Below, in pieces: positions 46,947 through 58,330 of a DNA stretch of 64,000 nucleotides. The stretch is from Triatoma infestans. Lineage: Eukaryota > Arthropoda > Insecta > Hemiptera > Reduviidae. A program made the translations under genes and the position numbers. The DNA lies in contig JAAEAF010002770.1 of NCBI GenBank assembly GCA_011037195.1, positions 51,289-115,288 of the forward strand, given 5' to 3'. Under the pieces are notes generated by a model. The model saw only the letters and a list, made by a program, of their open reading frames with translations, was not told where the DNA came from and ran no database searches. Each line of letters begins with the position of its first letter. Positions within the stretch are counted from its first letter, which is position 1.

Positions 46947-47188
46947 GGGAAGGGATTAGCTCAGTGGTTAGCGCACTGGACTCTCATGCGGAGTATCCGG
47001 GTTCGAGTCCAGCTGTGCTGCCCTTAGATTTTTTTCTTCCTAGAAAATCCCCCCGGTGATGAACAGTGTTGCCACGTAACGAGACAACACTGTCTGGAGG
47101 CCGGGCAGTGCATCGAGAACGCTCCCGGCGCCCATGGCCATAGATATTGACGCGCCTTAAATAAAAAAAAAAAAATATATATATATAA
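46947..47188 (+). mobile_element. tRNA-derived SINE, family 1 (copy S1)
   Basis: A tRNA-like head has A box TAGCTCAGTGGTTAGCGC and B box GGGTTCGAGTCC (pol III promoter). It is followed by a tRNA-unrelated body with ACACTGTCTGGAGGCCGG and the tail GCGCCTTAAAT plus poly(A) and a TA run. The 10-bp target duplication TTTCTAATTA is visible at 46937-46946 and 47189-47198. Other copies lie at 49156, 53739 and 63731. Confidence 0.93.
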
Positions 47189-47240
47189 TTTCTAATTAAT
47201 GCAGAGTCTTCTGTTGTATTATCCAAAGCAAAAAAAAAAA

Positions 47241-47985
47241 AATCTGGTGTGAAACACTCAGACGATCTTTCTCTTACTTAACTGATTAATTTCGCTTCAT
47301 TAGTTGTTTAGTTGACTTCAATTTATATGAATGGGAGATATTGAACTTTATAAAACGACTTTAATTACTTTCCCTTACTCCTAGTAAAAGGAAGTTATTG
47401 TAATCATGTCAAATTTTCGATATAGAGTTTTAACCGGAAATATACGTTTTGAGGTCTCCTGAGTCCAAAAAAGTGTTGTTTTTTTTAAGAAAATGGTCTG
47501 TATGTATGTAATGAACAGCATAGCTCAAAAACGGAAACATTGCAGAAAGTTTAAACTTTCTGTTTCGGTAACGGTTTAGAGATCAGACATGAAGTTGTCT
47601 GCCGAAAATATATGTGTGTGTGTTTGAATGTGTGATGAAAAATCACAAGAAGTTTATTTATTTTTTTTTAAGCCCAATCGTTAACAATTAAGGCATTCGG
47701 CTTCTGGCAGCTCAATAAAGTTTTATCATAATGGCGTCTAAATTTATAGGGTGGATATTAATATATGTTCTGATGTCGTTCGTGATGATATCCATCAAAG
47801 CGGGATATACTGTTAAGTGCCGATCATCCTTGGTTGCGCAGGCAGTCTCGGTTGCAAACACCTGTTTCTATCTGACAAATGTTATGAGCAAAATCTATCG
47901 ACCGGAAGTGTGCTTTACTGAATGTTTTTTTTTTCCTTAGGTTTTCGCAATTTTCTTGAAAACGCCTCCAACGATTTTCTTTAAA
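47241..47985 (+). mobile_element. TIR element with left terminus (copy C)
   Basis: Left TIR AAATCTGGTGTGAAACACTC at about 47240, then the sub-terminal CTTTCCCTTACTCCTAGTAA at about 47372, TTTTAACCGGAAATATACG and GAACAGCATAGCTCAAAAAC. Truncated after about 47985. ATCGACCGGAAGTGTGC at about 47896. Confidence 0.85.
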
Positions 47986-48017
47986 CTTCTTAATATTAAA
48001 AAGTAAAAAAAAGTAAA

Positions 48018-48214
48018 GTAATTGCCTATTTTTTCAGGCGGGCTTAACATCCACTACCAAATTAGGTGCCGTGGGCGGGGGCGGAAGCACCTACTGTACT
48101 CATAACATTTTTGAAACCAATAAAAAAATTTGCAGTTATACACGGGACTCGAACTGGGGACCTCCCGCTTACAAGTCCATACTCATAACCACTACACCAA
48201 CCCGCCCCTACTAC
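48018..48214 (-). mobile_element. tRNA-derived SINE, family 2
   Basis: On the minus strand: GGGCGGGTTGGTGTAGTGGT then TATGAGTATGG (A-box region) and CCCAGTTCGAGTCCCGTG (B box), with a body that differs from family 1. CCA is not encoded and the cloverleaf is followed by unrelated sequence, so it is read as a SINE and not a tRNA gene. Confidence 0.7.
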
Positions 48215-48734
48215 GTATATTACTTACAAATAATTAATTTAACTAATGTTTTTAATAATATTCAGATATATTTGAGATGTCTTTTGTCTCCAAGCTGTGA
48301 GAGTAAATATCTCGGCTCGATAGTTGGTTTTATTTACATTTCCAACAATAGAAAACTCGCCCTTCAATTTAAAGTTGTCAAGATGTTACATGGTAATTTT
48401 CAAATAGAACATACAGAGCTGCAATCTGATGTTAAATTTAAAGAGTGGACTTTATAAATCCTATCCTCCTCGAGATTAATATCACTTGCCTCATAATCTT
48501 GCCTTCATTCATGTCTTCGCTTACTGGCAATATCAAAATTTGTGATCAACCTCTTTGAATGATGAAATAAATGAAGAGTAAATTAGAACCAAAATATCTA
48601 TAGGGCACCCTGAGAATTCACTGAGATTTGGAACTACTTCCATGGAAGTAGATATTGCTAGATTTGTTTATCAAATACAATTTCAGATATACAACTGTTT
48701 TTTTTTACTTTGATAGTTTTTTTTTCTTTAATTT

Positions 48735-49150
48735 AAGGCGCCAATATGGACTACGGACTACAAATCTGGGGAACTGCCAAACCGACACACACTAAACCGA
48801 TACAAGCCATACAAAACAAGATACTGCGAACAATCATACAATGCCCATACTATGTTTCTAACATGACGCTACATACTGACCTTCAAATCCCATTTGTACA
48901 CGACTTAACACAACAACTTTACGAAAGATTCTACAGCAAACTAGGAGGAACACACACGAACCCGCACGTCACAAACCTGTCCTCCCAGACGTTTGAAGCG
49001 CCAGTGGCCAAGGGACCTCCTGTCATAGGAAGAGGAGTAATATGACCAGGAAGAGAGGCATTGGCCACCTCCTCCTTCAAGCCTTCAAGCCACATTTATC
49101 TAAGCTCATATTTACTTATTATGTTATTACAGATTGTAAATATAAATTAA
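48735..49150 (+). mobile_element. Jockey-type LINE, C-terminal pol fragment
   Basis: 99 codons: MDYGLQIWGTAKPTHTKPIQ, AIQNKILRTIIQCPYYVSNM, LHTDLQIPFVHD. These are the blocks (YG-x-Q-[LI]-WGTA, IQ-x-x-QNK-x-LR-x-I, [WY]YV-x-N, LH-x-DL-x-IP-x-V) at the end of Jockey reverse transcriptases. It begins directly after AATTTAAGGCGCC, which matches the SINE family 1 tail in antisense. Confidence 0.88.
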
Positions 49151-49155
49151 CAAAC

Positions 49156-49380
49156 AATTTAAGGCGCGTTAACTTCTATGGTCATTGGCGCCCGGAGCCT
49201 TCTCAGTGAACTGCCGGCCTCCGGATAGTGTTCTCTCGTTACAGACAACTCTGTCCATCACGGACAGTGAGTTTGTAGAGGCTCCTAGGAAGAAAAAAAT
49301 CTATGGGCAGCACAACTGGACTCGAACCAGGGTCCTCCAGCGTGGGAGTCCAGTACGCTAACCACTTAGCTATTCCTTTC
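49156..49380 (-). mobile_element. tRNA-derived SINE, family 1 (copy S2)
   Basis: Antisense copy: tail AATTTAAGGCGCG on the left, GCCGGCCTCCGGATAGTGTT in the body, B box as GGACTCGAACC and A box as GCGT...CTAACCACTTAGCTA on the right. Confidence 0.9.
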
Positions 49381-50032
49381 CATATACTACTTTTATAATA
49401 AAATTATTTAAAATATCAATGAAGTTTATTACTTAGATAAGTAGATTTTCCATAGCTCCGATTCGCGAATGGATATCTTGATCTAACACAATCTCTATCT
49501 TTCGTTACTAGTGTGAAATGAATAATATAACACCGGATATCAGGAATATTATATTTATGTTCATCAGCTATATGAGTGTTTGTATTTTAAGTGCAGCCCA
49601 AGATATTTCTTCTTCTTCCAATGTGGCTCGGAAGAAAATATTGGACACCCCTGGTCTAAAGTACCACTTCAATATGTTTAGCTCTAAAATCTATAATACA
49701 CATTAGAAGTATTATTAGCAATACCAAATTTGAGGTAATCGGTTGACCGGAAATTTACTCAAAAACGACTATAAGCATTTCCTTTAAACTTGGAATGCTA
49801 ACTGCACAGATATAATCCTGTTACTTTTTTATTTACCATATTATTCTCCCCAAAAAACTAATTTTTAATGATTTTTGTAGATCTTGGGGCGTTACATTTC
49901 AAATTTTATTTGGATTAGTTCAGTTTTTTTTTTTTTAATGTTGTGCTCTTCTGGACGGACCACAATATAATCACTTCTTTACCGACCTGTGTTGGGACTT
50001 GCTATCCCATCACTATATATATGCCAGAAAAA
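49381..50032. other. No gene; short TIR-element remnant
   Basis: About 49735-49830 has CGGTTGACCGGAAATTTACT and CATTTCCTTTAAACTTGGAA, a decayed internal piece of the TIR element. The rest is AT-rich and unrecognised. Confidence 0.45.
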
Positions 50033-51070
50033 AAATCTAGTGTGAAACACTCACACAACTTTCTCTTACTCCGGTTCTTGAAAATTGACAAGTTTTATAG
50101 TTTATGTACCAAATAAAATTGAAATTCGTGGACAACCGCACTTCCGGTTTACTAATTTTCTTAAAACTCGGAATTTTGGCTATCTATTAATTTCTAATTA
50201 ATTCTGTTTGGATGATAGAATTATATAATCAACTATAATGCTACTTTAGCGGAAGCTGTAACCCCACCACTCCACTAAAAGTGCCCTTAAATGAATTTTC
50301 CCAAAGAAATGTTTTAAATAAAAGATGCAGATCTTTCCATGTTTAGTTTATATATGAAATTTCAAGAAAATCGCGAAAAAAAAAATCATTTAGTAAAGTG
50401 TTAAAACAAACGCACTTCCGGTTATCCGATTTTTTTTTTTTTTCAAACTCGGAATTTCAACAACATATTTAATTCTAATTACGATTATTTAGATGATAGA
50501 ATTGTCTAATAAACTGAAATAGCAGTTAATATGAAAACCTAACCTCACACCCTTCCCCAGAAATGCCCTTAAATGAATTTTCCCGGAGAAATGTATCAAA
50601 TAAAAGTTGTAGCCTTTTTGTATGTGTAGTTGATATAAGAAGTTTAAAGAAAATCATCGGAGCCATTTTTGAGAAAATCGCAAAAACGTAAAAAAAACCA
50701 ACCAGTAAAGTGGGTACTTCCGGTTGAGGAATTTTGACAGATAACGCACCGTCAGATCCCATGGTGATACCTAAACATAATATCAAGTTTCAATTTTCTA
50801 CGGTTTTTCATTTTTGAGCTATGCTGTTCACATACATACATACATACCATTTGCTAAAAACCACTTCTTTGGACTCAGGGTACCTCAAAACGATTATTTC
50901 CGTGACAACTCGATAATGAAAATTTGACACGCTTACTTCCTTTTACTAGGAGTAAGAGAAAGTAAAAAGGGTGAAATTTGAAGTTCAACGAAAATTTGAC
51001 ATTTTATATATTATAATTGTAATTAAACAGGAGTAAGAAAAAGTCATTTTGAGTGTACCACGCAAGATTT
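50033..51070 (-). mobile_element. Full-length TIR element (copy D), reference copy
   Basis: Both ends are present: AAATCTAGTGTGAAACACTC then ACACAACTTTCTCTTACTCC (50033-50078), and at 51032-51070 the inverted partner, whose reverse complement reads AAATCTTGCGTGGTACACTC then AAAATGACTTTTTCTTACTC. The element is 1038 bp and non-coding. Two full internal repeats of about 300 bp are marked by AATGAATTTTCCC (about 50290 and 50572) and ACTTCCGGTT (about 50147, 50412 and 50711). A sub-terminal second copy of the TIR core lies at about 50944-50963. Confidence 0.88.
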
Positions 51071-51636
51071 ATTTATTTTTTTACTTTTTGACAGCTTGAA
51101 ATGAATAAATAATGGAAGTTTTGGAAGTTAGGAATTCTGCACGTGACTGTACTTTGTGGAGTGAGAAGGATCAGGTATTGATTGTGAAGAGCGTCCCCCC
51201 CCCCCCCTTTTACGAACAAAAAAGTTGTTTCACCACTGGTGAAATGTAATTTCATTAATGTAAAAAAACATTTGTTTACAATATTATTTATGTCTCTAGA
51301 TTTCTGCATAAAATATAGCTAACAGTAATTGAAGTGACAGTAATTAGCTAGTCATACAGTTTGAAACATAATACTTTGGATTAATTATATTTTTGATAAT
51401 TAATGCTCTTCTATATTAATTTTACACTATTTCTATTTATACAACCTTGGGATTTACCTTCACGCAAAATTATTACTTTCATATCCATGTAACATAATTC
51501 TTATTAAATGAGAAAACATGTTCAGATTGAATTTCATCCGTTGGTGATATTGATCATAACAAGAATAAAACGCCCTAAAATATTTTAATATATTAAATAA
51601 AAATGTGCGTTTTACTTTTTCTTGCCCCCCCCCCAT
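51071..51636. other. No gene seen
   Basis: AT-rich with C runs at about 51196 and 51626. Nothing recognised. Confidence 0.4.
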
Positions 51637-51960
51637 AGTAAGAGGAAGTGATGCGAACGCGTTAAATTTTAGAAATTCAATTTTGTTCCGGAAATACATA
51701 TTTAGAAATCCCCTGAATGCGATAAATATGCTTTTAGTTAATGGTCTGTTTGTGTATGTAATGTAGAGAAAATATCACAAAAATGATAAATCACAGGAAG
51801 CTAAAACTTGGTTACACGTTTAGGTATCCATCGCATCAGATATCCGTTCAGTAAATCGCATCGTTTACCATTGCATCAGATAAGAAAATTTTGGGCAAAA
51901 CCCATCAACTAGAAGTGCCATTTTTCTGAATTTTTTTTTTTCTTCAGTTTTTCGCGTTCA
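51637..51960 (+). mobile_element. Diverged TIR-element fragment (copy L)
   Basis: GTAAGAGGAAGTGATGCGAA, TTCCGGAAATACATATTTAG, ATGGTCTGTTTGTGTATG, ACGTTTAGGTATCC and ACTAGAAGTGCCATTTTTCTG follow the family order. Confidence 0.65.
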
Positions 51961-52306
51961 GTAGTTAAGACGCCATAGGGAAATTCCCGGCTACAAAGAA
52001 GTAGTGCTATCTGTTTGTGGTATAAGGAACCAAAATTTAAGAACATGGAGTTGCTATCTGTTGGCAATGAGGAGAAACTGAAATAATAAACACTGTTGCT
52101 ATATAAAGGCTGGTTAAGAAAATAACCTGTGCATGGAGGTTTTGATTTTTAAGTTGGAATTACGTGTGTTTTCTCTTGTAATAATTGCAAGGTGGACTGT
52201 TATAAATATTTTGTGTATTGTGTTATATAAGGACGTTAATTAACAAACCCTAGTTTAATTGCTCCAAAACTTTACCTTATTATCTATGTTGTTTTGATTA
52301 ATAATA

Positions 52307-53599
52307 CGAGGGTGGTTTGAAAAGTTTTCGGAATGTACTAGAAAGAAGTGTCTTACCTCGGTGGAACTGCTTTTATTTTTCAACATAGTCTCCCTGTAAA
52401 CTAATGCATTTGGTCCAGCGATGTTCCAATGCCTTTATCCCATCACGAAAATGAGATTCCTCCAGGCCTGCAAAGTACCTCTCCAATTCGGCTGTCAGTT
52501 CTTCCGTTGTAGGAAATCTCCGTCCACGGAGGAAAATTTTCAGCTTAGGGAAGAGATGAAAGTCTGATGGTGCCAAATCAGGTGAATAAGGTGGATGTGG
52601 CAACAATTCGTACCTCAGTTCATGAAGTTTTGCCATGGCAATAACACTTGTGTGCGGGCGGGCGTTGTCCTGATGAAAGATGACTTTCTTCCTTGCCAAA
52701 CCAGGCCTTTTTTCGCGTATCTTTTCCTGTAGTTGGTCTAGGAGGTTTGCATAGTATTGCCCCGTAATTGTTTGGCCAGTAGGAAGATAATCTATCAGCA
52801 GAATGCCTTTTGCATCCCAGAAAACTGAGGCCATGACCTTTCCGGCCGAACGTACTGCCTTTGCTTTCTTTGGTGGTGGTGACTCAGCATGTTTCCACTG
52901 CTTTGACTGCTGTTTTGTCTCTGGGGTATAGTAGTGGACCCAAGTTTCATCTATAGTCACAAACCGGCGCAAAAAATCTTGTTGGTTGCGCTGAAAACGG
53001 GCCAGACTTTGTTCGGACATTTCCAATCTGGTGCGTTTATGGTACAACGTCAAGAACCGCGGCACCCATCTTGCCGATAATTTTTTCATTCCCAATTCTT
53101 CGGTTAAAATGTGATATACCCGTTCAGATGAGATCACTATAGCTTCAGCAATCTCTCGCACTTTCAGTCGACGATCCTCCATGACCATTTTATGCACTTT
53201 TGCGATAAATTCTGGGGTCGTAGCACTTTTTGGCCGTCCACTACGCGGATTATCATCTAAGCTCTCCCGACCAAATTTAAACTCGCTGGTCCACTTGGCA
53301 ACAGTTTAATATGAAGGAGCAGAGCCCCCAGTGTGTTCTGAAAGTCGGCATGAATTTCCTTTGCTTTCATACCTTTCTTTACAAAGTACTTAATCACTGC
53401 TCGAATCTCAGTTTTTTCCATTGTCACAAATCACTACGCGGGAACAACAACAAAGAGTCGTCACTACCACTCTCCTGCAGCAAGAGCACTGACGCGCCAC
53501 GTGTTCACTCACAAAGGATGTGTGATTATTGCGCGGAAACCTCGTTGCTCTAGCACTGACATCTAGCGGTGATTCCGAGAACTTTTCAAACCACCCTCG
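52307..53599 (-). mobile_element. Nearly intact mariner element (1293 bp)
   Basis: Inverted termini CGAGGGTGGTTTGAAAAGTT (52307-) and its complement AACTTTTCAAACCACCCTCG (-53599) are flanked by TA target duplications (52305-52306 and 53600-53601). Length and ends are those of an autonomous Tc1/mariner-superfamily mariner. Confidence 0.97.
52373..53421 (-). pseudogene. Mariner transposase (D,D34D) with two lesions
   Basis: Cut-and-paste transposase. The N-terminal helix-turn-helix region starts MEKTEIRAVIKYFVKKGMK at 53421. A one-base change of frame occurs in a G run near 53325-53330. A TAA (53308-53306) then replaces a codon after SAPSY. From there the frame is open to 52373, with NPRSGRPKSATTPE, catalytic blocks TIDETWVHYY, FHQDNARPHT and YSPDLAPSDFHLF, and the C-terminal ALEHRWTKCI. 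The second and third catalytic aspartates are separated by 34 residues. All three catalytic aspartates are intact, but the two N-terminal lesions should stop production of a full protein. A shorter ORF of 274 codons starts at 53197 and lacks the DNA-binding domain. Confidence 0.93.
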
Positions 53600-53738
53600 T
53601 ACAAAAGTTAGGTTCCGATTAAGACGAGTAAAATTCAAACGAACTTTGGATCCCGCTGAGTGTCCTACATCCTGAGTGTGTGCCTTGGTAAGATGTAATA
53701 TTAATATCTTCAAATAAAAATTTAGTATTTATTATTAT

Positions 53739-53978
53739 TTTTTTTTTTAATTTAAAGCGCGTCAACATCTATGGTCATTGCCGCCCGGAGCCTTCTCAGG
53801 GCACTGCCGGCCTCCGGACAGTGTTCTCCCGTTACCTGACAACACTGTCCATCACCGGACAGCGAGCTTATGGAGGGTTCCTAGGAAGAAAAAAATCTAA
53901 GGGCAGAACAGCTGAACTCGAATCCGGGTTCCCCGCGTGGGAGTCCAGTACGCTAACCACTTAGCTATTCCCTTTCCC
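53739..53978 (-). mobile_element. tRNA-derived SINE, family 1 (copy S3)
   Basis: Antisense: poly(T), TTTAAAGCGCG, GCCGGCCTCCGGACAGTGTT, TAGGAAGAAAAAAATCTAAG and the tRNA head with GTACGCTAACCACTTAGCTA. Confidence 0.92.
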
Positions 53979-54619
53979 TATGCGTTTGTTTCGTGATTGT
54001 TATTAAAATTTAATTTCATTACTAGTGTTACTTATTCATTAAAATTTATTACTAGTAATAAAACTATAAGCTCAAAAACAACGGCATATTATATATATAT
54101 ATATATATATAACACTTTTATTTATCCGAGAAAATTGATTTTTTTTTTGGAGGGTACTGAAGGAGAACAGTAGCGCTATGCTTTCCTATAAAGTACCACG
54201 TCAATATAATGTATGGTACTGTTACATATATAATATAAATACCCATTACAAACTATTTTATAGAATTCCAAATTTGAAGAAAATGAGTAACCGGAAGTGC
54301 TACTGTATAGAAGAATATGTTTTTTTTTAAATGTGGAATTTTCTCGAAAACAGGTAGAAAGGGGACTGCATGGGGGAATGTGCGTGCAGGTCATTTAGTC
54401 GCCCTTTACGAAACGCAGATATACGGTTGGCCACTGGGAGGAGCTTCATTGTTTGCCTGAACCAACACAAGCACTTCTGAATTAGATATAGAGAAGCAGG
54501 TTATAAATGCTAGGAAGACAAAAGGGATGTTAAATTCTTTACTATGAAATAGACTATGGTGCACATACAGATGAGTACCAAAAGGCATATCTATATAGCA
54601 ATAATACACAGAGCATCTT
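53979..54619. other. No gene; short TIR-element remnant
   Basis: 54060-54350 includes an AT dinucleotide run and a decayed TIR-element piece (GTAACCGGAAGTGCTACTGT at about 54287). No coding region recognised. Confidence 0.4.
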
Positions 54620-54990
54620 GCTGTATGCGGCAGAAAACTGGGACAGTGAGCAACAAGATGCAAAGTAGATTAGCCGCAACGAAAATGGTTTTCTGGAGAC
54701 GATCAGCCAGAAAATCCTGAAGAGAATAGAGAAGGAATTCGGAAAATATCGTCGAGAGAAAGTGCATAGTCTTGGAAGAAATTGAAAAAAAAAGATAAAT
54801 TAGTATGGTTCGGTCGTTTATAAAGAATGCCAGAAAGCAGAATCCCAAAAAAGAATGGGAACCGACTGGGAGAAGAAAATGAGGTAGGCCGCGGAATAAC
54901 TGGAGTAATGGCATTAATGAAGTTATGACTGGTTGAGGGGCTGAGCGAGCAAGATGCACTGGACAGGCTGCATTGGAAGAATAATGTTGA
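54620..54990 (+). mobile_element. LINE pol C-terminal remnant
   Basis: The plus translation, across stops, reads KLVWFGRL, RMPESRIPKKEWEPTGRRK, GRPRNNWSNGINEVMTG. This is the widespread (L-x-W-F/Y-GH-x-x-RM ... GRPRxxW) end of LINE reverse transcriptases. Confidence 0.68.
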
Positions 54991-55255
54991 CTCGGTCCAG
55001 TGAAGTTATTATCTGTCTTTGGTTGAATATTCAACTTGCTAATGAGATTCAATTATGGTGTTTAGAGATGATATATACGGCAAGCTTTATGTATAGGTAC
55101 CAATATTACGGTATTATTTTACGTTGGTCTGCGGAAATCTCAAATTTGAGGAAAAACCCTTAAAAAAAATATATACATCTATCCTAGTTTTAGATTAGTT
55201 AGCTCGTTTTAAGTGTGTAGTTCTAATGACATGGAAAGTCATACCAATGTCAAAG

Positions 55256-55877
55256 TGGTTCCAGCCAGCTGCTATCGTAACAAAGGATGACAGTAATAAA
55301 AGAGCAATTTATAACCAGCGACCTAGCAGGCCGCCGTCTTCAAGACAATGCCGGCCAAACAAACAACAAAGCCCTTTTCAATACTTTACATCAAAGCAAG
55401 CACCGATAAGGTTGGCCACTGACCTAAATAAGGTCAGCAAACTACGAAGGTCGCACAAGGTCGCACACTAGGACAGATGTCTTGGTGTGAGTGTGGCCAA
55501 CACCGATATATAAACTCTATCATATACAACGAGAGGATCATTATATCTTATACGACGATACGAGCACGTCCATATACACGAGCAGCAGTTTACGCGACTA
55601 TACACAGTTTCATTTAAACTTATTATCTTTTAGTAGTGCATCTTAGTTCGTTTATTTTATCATTCTAATTTATTACTTATTTATCTTCTATTTATTCCTA
55701 AGTATTTTGCTAGTTATTAGTTACCATTTATACGTTAAAATTATTATTAAAATACAGTTTATTTTTATAAAATCCATATTAATAATTCGAGCACTAACTT
55801 CCAAAATCTCTCAACTAACTTCCGCCCTCTTCAAGACATCTACTACATCAGGAATCACATCAAACGATTCCATTACA
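55256..55877 (+). mobile_element. LTR, related to 1317-1992
   Basis: TGGTTCCAGCCAGCTGCTAT at the start, AGATGTCTTGGTGTGAG, TATA box ATATATAAAC at about 55511, GTGCATCTTAGTTCG, AAGACATCT and the end GATTCCATTACA. Shared with the LTR at 1317-1992 in the same order. Confidence 0.7.
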
Positions 55878-55990
55878 TCTGGTGGCAGCGGTTGTATCAG
55901 AACATCCAATAACTGGAACCCATTACAACTGGTGGCAGCGACTAGGATCCGAACAGACGATTCCATTACATAGTCATTAAATTAGTTTCC
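55878..55990 (+). promoter_or_regulatory. Primer-binding-site-like sequence, present twice
   Basis: Immediately after the LTR end is TCTGGTGGCAGCGG, and about 50 bp later ACTGGTGGCAGCGACTAGGA. TGGTGGCAGCG is complementary to a tRNA 3' end with CCA and is a common primer-binding site of insect LTR elements. A second GATTCCATTACATAG follows, suggesting a local duplication of the LTR/PBS junction. Confidence 0.6.
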
Positions 55991-57667
55991 ATTAATCGTA
56001 GTCAAATTTTTAATATCTTACTCACTTAAATTCTTGTAATATTTCTTAAAATTACTTCTACCCTTTCAAAACCACTCTTGCTACACAACTAAACATACAT
56101 CAACCCATCTACAACATCTCTGCAAGCTGCCTGCCTAGTATCAAGGACTAAACAAAAGATACTCGTATAATAGTGTTATCTTCTTAAAATACAAAGATTG
56201 TTCTCCTTAGGAATAATTAAAGGGTTTCGAACTATTTATTTCCTATGAGTTACTTATATTCTGCAACGTTATGTCGAACTGATTTAAAGTTAAACAATTA
56301 TTGCAAAAAAAACAAATAATGTGATTTCCGACTTTGTTGTTTATTTGAATGTGTTATAGGGAAGTATGGTCTTGCTGGAGATTCTCTAAACATCAGACAG
56401 AACTATTGGAGTTCCAGAGTATATTGACACTTGAATATGATCGTATATTTTTGTGAATGGACCAACTTACTGTACAAAGTTCAAAATGAAAATGAGGTCT
56501 TTTTAAAATGTTAAAATCTATACATTCCACCAAATTCTATAATTTTTAGAACCTTAGTCAGGTTTATATGCATATATGTATTTGTGTTTGTAATTATAAA
56601 ATGTCTGTAGAAAAAGTTTCAAAACAAGTGATAGGGACCAATATAAAAAATTGTGGAACCGTTTAAAGAAACTAACGAAATACTAAAACAACAAATTCAG
56701 TTAAAGTCTTAATTCCAGTGCTAGATACTGATTGACACATCAGTGTCCGTTACTCAGCTAAAATAACTAAAAGCAATATATAATTTCAGCTTCCTGTTTC
56801 ATTTTTTTTTTTAAGATTTTATGTCACGCTGTTCATAAAGACAAACATCCTGCCCAAAAATGGGTTTGAAAACAATGTATTTCCGGTTTGTAAACACTAT
56901 TTTAAAAACCGTAAACAAACCAATATTTCTATTTAGAACAATAATAGAAAATAATAAAGTAATTTTCAATAAGTGCACTCCTTCTAGGGGGAATAACATA
57001 GATAATGTCCCCAATAATACCGCGGCGGGTGGGAGGAATAGAAAAACGATGTTCCCGTTATATCCTGTCAATACTCCTTTGATTGACGTGTGGATTCACT
57101 TTTGTGTTCTCTTAGTTTTTTTCCAATTTGCGCCCTTCAAAAGTGATTTTCTTCGGTTTGTTTAAGAAAGGAAAACACTTTTAATGTTAATGATGATAGT
57201 AACCCAAACTTTTATTGCTATTTCGACAATTTCATTATATTATGTAAAGGTCGATTGAAAAAAAAGAAAGTATTTACCTTTATTTTTTTTTATTATTTGT
57301 TATTAATAAAAGCCGAATTTCCGGTGACGTATTTTTCATTTTAAACACAGATTGAAGGGGCCCCCATATATATGCGACCATCGCTACATATTCGTTGCGG
57401 TTCAGTGATCAGTCTCGTGGCTGGCTCGTGGCATTTCCGGTACATTCACCTCAATTTTCATGAATCCTTTCCGGTTATAAGATTATTTATAAGAAATTAA
57501 TATGAAGAGAAAACAATAAATATGTGCCTGATGTTCCTTCTTTTTTTTTTTTTTTTTTAAATAAACAAAAATTAAAAAAAATAAAAATGAAGTTATTTTT
57601 ATTGGAAACATTTTGCCTGAAAAATTGATTTTTTTGGGGGGGTTCTGGGGGGGGGGGAGTAACTTTT
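55991..57667. other. No named gene; overlapping ORFs of unknown status
   Basis: 56811-57165 has overlapping open frames on both strands. The minus-strand one (57071-56811) is hydrophobic (FLFLPPAAVLLGTLSMLFPL), but I cannot match it to a family. 57595-57700 has a decayed TIR-element piece (GAAACATTTTGCCTGAAAAA). Confidence 0.35.
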
Positions 57668-57689
57668 ATGCTTTCCACTAAAGTAACAC

Positions 57690-58320
57690 TCCAGTACTTC
57701 ACTTCCAGGTTGGTGTTAGAATGTTCTAAAAGACTGGAAGAACTCTCTTCCCTGAAGGATGTGCTTCTAGTCTGGGTACCAGGTCATATGGGCATTTTTG
57801 GGAATGAGGAGGTGGATAGGTTAGCCAAATTGGGCGCCTCTCTTCCTTTTATTGGTTCCGAGCATGCTGTTGGCGGGTCAGACTCCAGTCATGGACAGCT
57901 TCACAGCATTCATCCTTATGGATGAGCACAGTTGGTTGTCAGCAATCCAAAATGCTCATCGGGGATCCAGTCAGAGCTATTAGTAAGTCGTTGCTGTGTC
58001 TTTCACGGAGCTCTCTCAGACATCTGGTTGGATCCCTTAGTGGATATTGTGGTTTAAGGTAACATCTTTACGTAATGGGGCTTATGCCGGATCCATTTTG
58101 TAAGAATCAGTGAGACAGAGAAGGAAACACCCATCAATCTTATGACAGATTGCCTGGGTTGTGAAGAAATTAGGTTCAGGAACTTTGGTCGGAACAGGAT
58201 GTCTGTAGAAAAGCATAGGCTATTTCCCCTTAAGGTTATTGTCCGATTTGTTCGGATTGCGGTGAATCGTAGATGGATTAGACCGGGTCTGGATATTTTT
58301 TGTTCTAGTCCGGTTTGTTG
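57690..58320 (+). mobile_element. LINE RNase H and finger fragment
   Basis: The plus frame gives LEELSSLKDVLLVWVPGHMG then IFGNEEVDRLAKLGASLPF, the last two RNase H blocks (WVPGH-x-G, GNE-x-x-D-x-LA). Downstream, INLMTDCLGCEEIRFRNFG is a finger-like remnant as in other RNase H LINEs. Confidence 0.8.
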
Positions 58321-58330
58321 TTGTTACTAG

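Noticed and set aside
46947..47020. Possible tRNA gene
   Set aside because: Although A and B boxes are good, the sequence continues into a SINE body with poly(A) and target duplications and has several copies, so it is a SINE head.
56811..57165. Overlapping ORFs on both strands, one hydrophobic
   Set aside because: Neither strand matches a family I know. No splice sites or companion exons seen.
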